NCBI GenBank assembly: GCA_965230765.1
Contig: CBDDLR010000001.1
Location: 2,480,001-2,544,000, forward strand
From: Sunxiuqinia sp965230765
GTDB lineage: Bacteria; Bacteroidota; Bacteroidia; Bacteroidales; Prolixibacteraceae
DNA length: 64,000 nucleotides
Direction: 5' to 3'
The notes under the pieces were generated by a model that was not told where the DNA came from, searched no databases, and was given only the letters and a program-made list of their open reading frames with translations. Positions 29,610 through 36,544 of this stretch are shown here, piece by piece. Within the stretch, counting starts at the first letter, position 1; every line of letters starts with the position of its first letter. Made by a program: the position numbers and the translations under genes.

Positions 29610-29644
29610 GTAACTTATCGTTTGTAATTTTAAGCCTCGAAAGA

Positions 29645-30043
29645 ATGTACCAATATCAAGCTCAAATACAAAAAGTGGTTGATGGCGATACCTATGTGAT
29701 CGACATTGATCTTGGACTGACGGTTTGGGTCAGGGAAGAAAAGATCCGCCTCTATGGAGTAGATACTCCTGAAGTTTATGGTGTGAAAAAAGATTCTGAC
29801 GAATATAAAAAGGGGAAAGCAGCATCTGACTTTGCCAAATCACTTATTAAAAAAGGACAACAAGCGATTGTTGAAACCATGAAAGATGCAAAGGGAAAAT
29901 ATGGGCGTTACCTGGCCATACTTTACATCCAGGTTCCGGAAGAGGTACTGGAAGGAACTGAAAACATTCGGAGTATTGCCGATTATTATTGCTTAAATGA
30001 TTTACTGGTTGCAAAAGGGCACGCCAAAACGTATTTCTTATGA
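29645..30043 (+). CDS. Thermonuclease (SNase) family protein
   Basis: 132 aa from ATG at 29645. The staphylococcal-nuclease fold is clear: KVVDGDTYVIDIDLG, then IRLYGVDTPE (with the catalytic Arg and Asp) and GRYLAILY. No signal peptide is present, so it is probably cytoplasmic, unlike the secreted S. aureus enzyme. A longer frame runs to 29585 but that stretch is the yidC terminator hairpin. The stop overlaps the next gene's ATG (ATGA), so the pair is translationally coupled. Confidence 0.88.
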   Translation: MYQYQAQIQKVVDGDTYVIDIDLGLTVWVREEKIRLYGVDTPEVYGVKKDSDEYKKGKAASDFAKSLIKKGQQAIVETMKDAKGKYGRYLAILYIQVPEEVLEGTENIRSIADYYCLNDLLVAKGHAKTYFL

Positions 30044-30366
30044 TTGCAAAAACTCCTGAACCTCCTTATTATGCTGTAATATTTACTTCAGTCAGAACAC
30101 CAATTGACGAAGGCTATGCTGAAATGGCTGTAAAAATGGAAGAGCTAGCCAAACAGCAGGATGGGTTCTATGGTTTTGAACATGCCAGAAATGAAATAGG
30201 AATTTCCATTTGTTACTGGAGCAATCTTGACGCGATTAAACGTTGGAAAGCAAATTTAGATCATGCTATGGCTCAAAAAATGGGAAAAGAAAAGTGGTAT
30301 CAGGCATACAAGGTCAGGATATCCATCGTTGAGCGCGATTACGAATTTGAACTGAAAAATAGATAA
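30040..30366 (+). CDS. Antibiotic biosynthesis monooxygenase (ABM) fold protein
   Basis: 108-aa ferredoxin-like alpha-beta barrel: YYAVIFTSVR, MEELAKQQDGFYGFEHAR and ISICYWSNLDAIKRWK are the usual ABM-family signatures. Members include quinol monooxygenases and haem-degrading enzymes, but the catalytic specificity cannot be read here. It overlaps the thermonuclease stop by 4 bp and is followed 20 bp later by the M49-like peptidase, so the three probably share a transcript. Confidence 0.85.
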   Translation: MIAKTPEPPYYAVIFTSVRTPIDEGYAEMAVKMEELAKQQDGFYGFEHARNEIGISICYWSNLDAIKRWKANLDHAMAQKMGKEKWYQAYKVRISIVERDYEFELKNR

Positions 30367-30385
30367 TTACTGAAAACTTACTGAA

Positions 30386-32020
30386 ATGAAGAAAATCTTT
30401 TATGTATTGGCTGCTGTTGTGCTTTTTTCTGCTTACGCTAACCAGCCAAAACAAACCGAACCAATGAAAAGCGAAATCGACAAAAAAGCAGATGAATTTG
30501 CGATGTTTAAGTTGACCACAGATTTATCGGTGCTTACTGAAAAAGAGAAGCAAATGTTGCCGTACCTGTTTAAGGCTGCTGATCTAATGGAGGAAATCTA
30601 TTGGACACAAGCTTATGGCGACAAAGAAGAAGTTTTAGCAAAAGCCAAAACAGAAGGGGAGAAGAAATTCATAAAATTGAATTATGGCCCTTGGGAACGA
30701 TTAGCAGGAAATGCACCATTTGTAGAAGGTTACGGTGAAAAACCAGCCGGGGCGATGTTCTATCCAACCGATATGACCAAGGAGGAATTTAAGGCTTGGG
30801 ATGAGCCAACAAAAACTGGATTGTACACAATGATTCAACGTGATGAAGAAGGAAAACTGGTATCCGTTCCTTATCACGAAGTTTACATAGAGCAGGTTGA
30901 AAAAGCAGCCGGGTATATTCGTCAGGCTGCTGAACTAGCAGAAGATAAAGGCTTGAAAAAGTACCTTGAATTAAGAGCTGAAGCATTGTTGACCGATGAG
31001 TACTATGACAGCGATGTTGCCTGGCTGGATATGAAAAACAATAGCATCGATTTTGTGGTTGGGCCAATTGAAAACTACGAAGACCAGCTTTACGGTTACA
31101 AAACGGCTTATGAATCATTCATCCTGATTAAGGATAAAGAATGGAGCAAAAGACTGGAGAAATATGCAGCCCTTCTTCCCGGCTTGCAAAAAGCACTTCC
31201 TTGCGAACCAGCTTATAAAAATGAAACTCCAGGCACAGATTCGGATATGAACGCTTACGATGCGATTTATTACGCGGGTGATTGTAATGCCGGAAGTAAA
31301 ACCATTGCGATCAACCTTCCGAATGATGAAAAAGTACGTGAAAACAAAGGAAGCCGTAAGTTGCAATTGAAAAATTCAATGCAGGCCAAATTCGATAAAA
31401 TCCTGGTTCCTATTTCTGAATTGCTAATTGCTGAAGATCAGCGTAAGCATGTAAAATTTGATGCATTTTTTGAGAACACCATGTTCCATGAAGTAGCACA
31501 CGGGCTTGGTATGGGCAAAACCATTGCCGGGGATTTGACTGTTCGTGAATCGTTAAAAGATACCTATACTTCTTTGGAAGAAAGTAAAGCCGATATTCTT
31601 GGGTTGTGGTGTGTATATCAGTTGAATGAAATGGGCGAATTTACGGACAAAGACATGATGGACAACTTTGTGACCTTTATGGCTGGTATTTTCCGCTCGG
31701 TTCGTTTTGGTATTGCCAGTGCTCATGGTAAAGCAAACATGATCCGTTTTTATTATTTTGAAGAAAAAGGTGCGTTTACCCGCGATGAAGCTACTGGCAC
31801 TTACAGGGTTGATTTTGAGAAAATGAAGCAGGCGATGTTCGATCTTTCAGAATTGGTGCTTACCGTTCAGGGAGATGGGGATTATGAAAAAGCAAAATCA
31901 ATGCTGGAAGAAAAAGGATTTATCCGTGATGCCTTACAAAGTGATCTGGATCGTATTGGCGAAGCGGGAATCCCAAGGGATATTGTTTTTGAGCAAGGCC
32001 CTGAAGTTGTAGGATTGTAA
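30386..32020 (+). CDS. Exported M49-like (dipeptidyl peptidase III-type) zinc peptidase
   Basis: 544 aa with an N-terminal export signal (VLAAVVLFSAYAN). The DPP III-like core shows GPIENYEDQLYGYK, the zinc motif FHEVAHGLG (HEXXH) at about residues 370-378 and the second-ligand helix LEESKADILG. Classical DPP III has HEXXGH; this HEXXHG form matches the shorter M49-related group that includes the C-terminal domain of plant NUDIX3-type proteins. It probably removes dipeptides from the N-terminus of peptides in the periplasm. The gene ends just before a large inverted-repeat element. Confidence 0.8.
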   Translation: MKKIFYVLAAVVLFSAYANQPKQTEPMKSEIDKKADEFAMFKLTTDLSVLTEKEKQMLPYLFKAADLMEEIYWTQAYGDKEEVLAKAKTEGEKKFIKLNYGPWERLAGNAPFVEGYGEKPAGAMFYPTDMTKEEFKAWDEPTKTGLYTMIQRDEEGKLVSVPYHEVYIEQVEKAAGYIRQAAELAEDKGLKKYLELRAEALLTDEYYDSDVAWLDMKNNSIDFVVGPIENYEDQLYGYKTAYESFILIKDKEWSKRLEKYAALLPGLQKALPCEPAYKNETPGTDSDMNAYDAIYYAGDCNAGSKTIAINLPNDEKVRENKGSRKLQLKNSMQAKFDKILVPISELLIAEDQRKHVKFDAFFENTMFHEVAHGLGMGKTIAGDLTVRESLKDTYTSLEESKADILGLWCVYQLNEMGEFTDKDMMDNFVTFMAGIFRSVRFGIASAHGKANMIRFYYFEEKGAFTRDEATGTYRVDFEKMKQAMFDLSELVLTVQGDGDYEKAKSMLEEKGFIRDALQSDLDRIGEAGIPRDIVFEQGPEVVGL

Positions 32021-32031
32021 GATTTAGAAAT

Positions 32032-32165
32032 AAAGGGTTTTCCGAAAAGAAAAATATAGCCGTCATTCTGAATTTATTTCAGAATCTCATGAGCTGAGAA
32101 CCAACTTTTGAAAGATCCTGAAACAAGTTCAGGATGACAATGATACTTTTCGGAAAACCTTTTTT
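32032..32165. repeat. Compound inverted-repeat element between convergent genes
   Basis: Outer arms GGTTTTCCGAAAAG (32036-32049) and CTTTTCGGAAAACC (32146-32159) are perfect 14-bp complements. The inner segment (32061-32138) starts GTCATTCTGAA and ends TTCAGGATGAC, and contains two smaller perfect hairpins, ATTCTGAA/TTCAGAAT and ATCCTGAA/TTCAGGAT. A T-run after the right arm makes the whole a terminator on the plus strand. The inner part looks like a dispersed REP/MITE-type repeat common in Bacteroidota genomes. Confidence 0.7.
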
Positions 32166-32169
32166 AACA

Positions 32170-32655
32170 TCATTTCAGGAGATGTTCTTTAATATTTGAT
32201 ACAAACATTTCTTTTGTTTCCTCATTCGTTCGTCCAATTCCGGCAATCATAACAGGCTTTCCTTCCATGGGAATATACAAAAAGGCTGGTATGCTTTTAA
32301 TCCCAAATACTTTTGCCAGCTCACGTTCGTGCTGTGTGTCAATTTTATAAACATCAATTTTTTCGGAATATTCTGCGGCAACTTCTTCCAGTATTGGAGC
32401 TGCTATCCTGCAAGGTCCACACCAGTCGGCATAAAAATCAATTAGTGCAGGTTTATCACCTAAAAATTTCCATTCGTCAGGCGATTCGTTATAATTCCAA
32501 ACGGTTTTAATAAACTCTTTTTTCGTTAGCTGATGGGTGTTGCCTTCAGAAGATACTGTCTCTGATACAGCTTCACTGTTATTTTTTTTAGTTGCTGCAA
32601 TGCAACCAAATAATAGGAAAAACCCAAGACCAATAAATATGAATATTCTTTTCAT
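32170..32655 (-). CDS. Thioredoxin-fold lipoprotein
   Basis: 161 aa with a lipoprotein signal (IFIGLGFFLLFGC, lipid Cys at residue 18) and a thioredoxin domain at about 60-160 with the WCGPC active site (ADWCGPCRIAAPIL). The cis-Pro is in KSIPAFLY. It should be anchored in the envelope and act in periplasmic thiol reduction or disulfide exchange. It is convergent with the M49-like peptidase and shares the inverted-repeat element with it. Confidence 0.92.
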   Translation of the reverse strand: MKRIFIFIGLGFFLLFGCIAATKKNNSEAVSETVSSEGNTHQLTKKEFIKTVWNYNESPDEWKFLGDKPALIDFYADWCGPCRIAAPILEEVAAEYSEKIDVYKIDTQHERELAKVFGIKSIPAFLYIPMEGKPVMIAGIGRTNEETKEMFVSNIKEHLLK

Positions 32656-32841
32656 GACTTATCTAAAAATTTAAAATACAAATATATATAAATGTAAATA
32701 TCAATAACTGTTCCAACAATTCTTAGCTGATTAAAGTTTTATAAATAGGAAAAGCATGTGCAAAATATAATCATTAAACGCAACCATTTTAGGCAAGTTT
32801 TAATCTATTAGTAAATGGAGTGACAATTAATTGAGTGAAAA

Positions 32842-33540
32842 ATGAAGACGAAAGTTATTTTAATGTATTGCCTTATTGCTTTTTTTGCAATAGGCTTTAT
32901 CGGTTGTGATTTAAACGATGATGAAGATGCTTACTCTTTGGGTAAGTTCTGGGTAGGATTTGGATTGCTTGAAGCAGATGAACCCGATGGTTCTGGCTTC
33001 ACAATTACGATGGATGATGGTTCAGTTCTTTATCCGGCTACATCATATTACTCCTGGCATGATATTGAAGACTATGATCGCGTATTGGTTAATTATACAA
33101 TATTAGGCGATAAGCGTGTAAATGAAGATCATGAGGAGTATTATGTGCGGATTAATTCCTTGAAAGATATTCTGTTTAAGGATATTTTTGATATTACGGC
33201 AGAAACCGAGGATAGTATTGGCAGCGATCCGATTCATGTAGATGAGGTCTGGCTCTCCAATAGCTTATTGACATTTGAACTGGACTACTATGGTTACAAC
33301 AAAGTACACTACATCAATTTGGTGAAACCGCCAGGGGATTTAAGTGCGGAGGATGAACCAATTGAACTGGAATTGCGACACAATAATCGCGAAGATGAAC
33401 CGGTTTACAATCTTTCTGCATTAGTTACGTTTGATTTGACTGCTATTCAAATAGCGGGTCAGGACTCGGTTCAGTTTAGGGTTACGGGAGACGATTTTGA
33501 AGGAGAAGGTTTCTCTTACACCGGAGTTTACCGATATTGA
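32842..33540 (+). CDS. NigD-like lipoprotein
   Basis: 232 aa with a lipoprotein signal peptide (LIAFFAIGFIGC, lipid Cys at about residue 22). The two-domain beta-sandwich matches the NigD-like family of Bacteroidota: FTITMDDGSVLYP, then VNYTILGD, IRINSLKDIL-type segment, and a C-terminal FDLTAIQIAG strand. Its function is unknown; NigD was first seen in a bacteriocin gene cluster of Prevotella. It stands alone, with a strong terminator after it. Confidence 0.85.
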   Translation: MKTKVILMYCLIAFFAIGFIGCDLNDDEDAYSLGKFWVGFGLLEADEPDGSGFTITMDDGSVLYPATSYYSWHDIEDYDRVLVNYTILGDKRVNEDHEEYYVRINSLKDILFKDIFDITAETEDSIGSDPIHVDEVWLSNSLLTFELDYYGYNKVHYINLVKPPGDLSAEDEPIELELRHNNREDEPVYNLSALVTFDLTAIQIAGQDSVQFRVTGDDFEGEGFSYTGVYRY

Positions 33541-33567
33541 TGTGCAATCATCAATTGGTTGAGATAG

Positions 33568-33597
33568 CACCCGTCAGTTTTGACGGGTGTTTTTTTT
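33568..33597 (+). terminator. Terminator after the NigD-like gene
   Basis: CACCCGTCA at 33568-33576 pairs perfectly with TGACGGGTG at 33581-33589 around GTTT, followed by eight T. Confidence 0.9.
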
Positions 33598-33781
33598 CGA
33601 AATAGTACTCACCTGCAAGCATTAATTCTTTGCTATCATTTCATTTTCAATAGACTACTTTTTGTATTTCATTTAAAAATTAAAGAGTTTTGTTTTAGTC
33701 TCCTGCTTTTGAAAAACAAATTTGGGAAACTGTTGTCTTTAAATTACATCGTAAATTTCAACCATTTTTAAAAAAGTTAAA

Positions 33782-34711
33782 ATGCAATCAGATAGTAACT
33801 TCATAAAAAAAATAGGTTTGGCAGTTGAAAAACTATCAAATGAGGAAAGTTATGACTTGGTTTGTCATGAACATCGTTTAGGTGAACCACTTCCTTCCAT
33901 TGAAAAACTGGGGAATATGGTAAATCTGATACGTGAGATTTTATTTCCTGGGTATTTTGGGAATACCAGTCTGCGCCCAAACACCATGAAACATTACATG
34001 GGGGTATACGTGGATGAGTTGTATGAATCGCTTTCTGAGCAGATTTTGGCTGGGCTTTGCTTTGCTTGTGAAAATCCTGATGAGGTAGATTTGGATGAAC
34101 GTAGGCATTATGCACAAAAACTTGCATCTGATTTTATAGAAGCACTTCCCGATATAAGAAAAAAACTGGTGGGAGATGTGGATGTAGCATTTATTGGTGA
34201 TCCGGCTGCCAAAAGTAAAGGAGAGGTCATTTTCTGCTATCCGGCTATCCGCGCAATTTCCAGTTATCGAATTGCACACCAACTATTATTGTTGCAAGTT
34301 CCGCTTATTCCAAGGATTATTTCCGAGATGGCACATTCCGAAACTGGCATTGATATACACCCAAGGGCGCAAATTGGAGATCGCTTTACCATTGATCATG
34401 GCACAGGTGTTGTGATTGGATCCACTTGTATAATTGGTGAAAATGTAAAACTATACCAAGGGGTTACCCTTGGTGCAAAAAGTTTTCCATTGGACAAAGA
34501 TGGTAACCCAATTAAGGGTATTCCACGTCATCCGATTGTTGAAGATAACGTGATAATTTATGCACAGGCAACAATTTTAGGGCGGATTACTGTAGGAAGT
34601 AACTCAGTTATAGGCGGTAACGTTTGGGTTACCCAGGATGTTATGCCAAACTCAAAAATTGTACAAGGCAAAACCCGCGAAACCTCATTCGCGGATGGGG
34701 GGGGGATATAG
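33782..34711 (+). CDS. cysE: Serine O-acetyltransferase
   Basis: 309 aa. A helical N-terminal region (about 1-175) precedes a left-handed beta-helix of hexapeptide repeats (about 190-300) with the CysE signatures HSETGIDIHP, FTIDHGTGVVIG and VTLGAKSFP. The enzyme acetylates L-serine with acetyl-CoA for cysteine synthesis. The long N-domain is typical of the Bacteroidota/EpsC branch. No cysK lies next to it. The tail (RETSFADGGGI) follows a G-rich stretch at 34697-34707 that could be prone to slippage, but the frame is intact. Confidence 0.95.
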   Translation: MQSDSNFIKKIGLAVEKLSNEESYDLVCHEHRLGEPLPSIEKLGNMVNLIREILFPGYFGNTSLRPNTMKHYMGVYVDELYESLSEQILAGLCFACENPDEVDLDERRHYAQKLASDFIEALPDIRKKLVGDVDVAFIGDPAAKSKGEVIFCYPAIRAISSYRIAHQLLLLQVPLIPRIISEMAHSETGIDIHPRAQIGDRFTIDHGTGVVIGSTCIIGENVKLYQGVTLGAKSFPLDKDGNPIKGIPRHPIVEDNVIIYAQATILGRITVGSNSVIGGNVWVTQDVMPNSKIVQGKTRETSFADGGGI

Positions 34712-34768
34712 AACTAGATACTGGTTGCTTGATTTTTGTTTCTTGATTGTTTTTTGAAAAATCCTTTT

Positions 34769-34818
34769 TTTATATAGGGATGACATCCATTATCTTAAGG
34801 ATGCCATCCTTATATAAA
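34769..34818. promoter_or_regulatory. Inverted repeat containing two operator-like palindromes
   Basis: Two 20-bp arms (34769-34788 and 34799-34818) are inverted complements with two mismatches. Each arm holds an 11-bp palindrome: GGATGACATCC at 34778-34788 and GGATGCCATCC at 34799-34809. The palindrome centres (34783 and 34804) are 21 bp apart, two helical turns. It could be paired operators for the RNA methyltransferase gene or a cysE terminator; no T-run follows, which favours a binding site. Confidence 0.5.
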
Positions 34819-34926
34819 CATGTAATGTGCGGAATTTGTAAGCTGAATTTTGAAGTTTGTTTCAGCTAGTAATGCTAATTTCTAAAAAACTTCCTGCTCT
34901 CAACTATCAGCTTCAAGCTAAAAGTT

Positions 34927-34934
34927 TACTTTTG
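34927..34934 (+). promoter_or_regulatory. Putative -7 box adjacent to the methyltransferase start
   Basis: TACTTTTG matches TAnnTTTG and ends 4 nt before the ATG at 34939, implying a leaderless or near-leaderless transcript if it is used. Confidence 0.4.
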
Positions 34935-34938
34935 CAGC

Positions 34939-36075
34939 ATGAAACAGTATTCACAATTGGTGGCAACCACATATGCAGGTTTAGAAGATGTTCTTGCAGA
35001 GGAATTAATTTCGTTAGGAGCGGATGATGTACAACCAGCCCGTCGTTCAGTTTATTTTTCTGGTAACGACGAAATGATTTACCGTGCAAACTACAGTTTG
35101 CGTACTGCTTTAAAAATTCTAGTCCCCATTAGGAATTTTAAAATCTTTAAAGTTGATGATTTGTATTATCAGGCAGGGAAAATTAAGTGGGAAGAAATTT
35201 TTGATGTAACCCAGTCGTTTGCTGTTCAGAGCAAAGTTTTTAGTGATTTGTTTCGCAATTCCATGTTTGCGTCTTTGAAAGTTAAAGATGCAATTGTTGA
35301 TCGTTTTAGGCATGTTGGTGGCAAACGACCTTCGGTAAATCCTAACTCCCCGGATATTCAGATCAACTTGCATGTTTCTAATAATCAGTGTATTATTTCT
35401 TTGGATAGTAGTGGTGATTCGTTGCACAAACGAGGATATCGTTCTGGAAAACATGAAGCGCCAATTAGTGAAGTGCTTGCTGCTGGTATGATAAAATTGT
35501 CTGGTTGGAGTAGGGAAGAACCATTGTGGGATCCAATGTGTGGTTCGGGCACTATTGCTATTGAAGCTGCAATGATTGCAAAAAATGTATTGCCTGGTGA
35601 GATAAGAAAAAAATATGCTTTTCAGAAATGGAAAGATTTTAATGCTGAAGTATTCGACCGTATAAAAAAAGAAAAAGACCACAACGATGTGAACTTCTTT
35701 ATTTATGGATCAGATATTTCCCGCGGTAATATTGATTTGGCGTTTAAAAATGCCGAAAATGCTTTAGTTGATGATGTTGTTCAGCTTAAAATTGCTGATT
35801 TCAGTTTAGCTGAAAGAAAACCCAATGTTTCTTTTTTGCTATTTAATCCTCCCTATGGTGAAAGGATTTTGTCTGGTGACCAAGCTTTTTACTCCATGAT
35901 TGGTGAGCGTTTGAAACATCATTTTGATGGTTCAGAGGCCTGGATTATTTCTACGAACGCTTGTTTAAAATCGATAGGGTTAAAACCCGCTTTTAAAATT
36001 CCGCTTTTTAACGGTTCGCTACAATGTAGCTTCAGAAAGTTTGAGCTTTATAAAGGCTCTAAAAAATCAGTCTAA
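34939..36075 (+). CDS. THUMP-domain class I SAM RNA methyltransferase (RlmL N-half-like)
   Basis: 378 aa. A THUMP RNA-binding domain (about 45-160) precedes a Rossmann methyltransferase with the SAM motif DPMCGSGTIAIEAA at about 197-210 and the catalytic motif NPPYGER near 300, which identifies an N2-guanine or similar base methyltransferase. The layout equals the N-terminal RlmL (m2G2445 of 23S rRNA) half and the B. subtilis YpsC type; no RlmK half is fused. Start is fixed by a good ATG followed by the conserved TYAGLEDVLAEEL. It is probably monocistronic. Confidence 0.92.
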   Translation: MKQYSQLVATTYAGLEDVLAEELISLGADDVQPARRSVYFSGNDEMIYRANYSLRTALKILVPIRNFKIFKVDDLYYQAGKIKWEEIFDVTQSFAVQSKVFSDLFRNSMFASLKVKDAIVDRFRHVGGKRPSVNPNSPDIQINLHVSNNQCIISLDSSGDSLHKRGYRSGKHEAPISEVLAAGMIKLSGWSREEPLWDPMCGSGTIAIEAAMIAKNVLPGEIRKKYAFQKWKDFNAEVFDRIKKEKDHNDVNFFIYGSDISRGNIDLAFKNAENALVDDVVQLKIADFSLAERKPNVSFLLFNPPYGERILSGDQAFYSMIGERLKHHFDGSEAWIISTNACLKSIGLKPAFKIPLFNGSLQCSFRKFELYKGSKKSV

Positions 36076-36266
36076 TTAATTTCGTAATTATTATCTTAAC
36101 TATTGTTCTGTTGTTTTTCTGCTCTGCAAGATCATTTCACAAGAACGCTGCTCAAAGAACGATTTGAAAATGATAAACTACACAGTGGACTCATTAATTC
36201 TTATCCTACAGTAGCTTAGTCAACAAATATTAGAACGTTTTTTAGTTTTGATAATTTACGTGATGA
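36076..36266. other. Intergenic, no feature seen
   Basis: About 190 bp of AT-rich sequence between the convergent methyltransferase and the small peptide gene. I see no ORF with coding character, no RNA gene and no clear terminator. Confidence 0.4.
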
Positions 36267-36398
36267 TTAGTCCCAATCTTCGATTAGTGTATCCATGTCA
36301 CGGCGACCACCACCTTTTACTTCACTTAATTCTTCTTTTGTTAAAATTTCGAATGAATCAAAAATGTTGTTTTCGTTGTTAGCAAATAAAGTTTTCAT
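36267..36398 (-). CDS. Small double-glycine leader peptide (putative RiPP/secreted signal precursor)
   Basis: A 43-aa ORF with a leader of the Bacteroidota GG type: after MKTLFANNEN and a short helix comes LTKEELSEVKGGG, followed by a 12-residue tail RRDMDTLIEDWD. The tail is acidic and lacks Cys, with one Thr. Leaders of this form are cut after Gly-Gly by C39 peptidase transporters in known systems. No transporter, LanM, radical SAM or ATP-grasp gene lies within the window. It is divergent from the TPR-CHAT protease gene, 146 bp apart, so it may be a substrate or signal for it. Function is inferred, not shown. Confidence 0.7.
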   Translation of the reverse strand: MKTLFANNENNIFDSFEILTKEELSEVKGGGRRDMDTLIEDWD

Positions 36399-36544
36399 TA
36401 CTTTTAAATCTTAATGGTTAATACTTTTAAATTCCTTAATTATCCTTTGTTCGCTTCTTTATCCCAATTAAGGAAAAAAGGTAACCCCAGAAGGTTCCTG
36501 AAAAAGTTAAAAAAAAACATTGAAGTACTTGTAAAAAATTGAAA

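Noticed and set aside
29585..29644. Start of the thermonuclease at 29585
   Set aside because: These bases form the yidC terminator hairpin; the conserved fold begins at the ATG at 29645.
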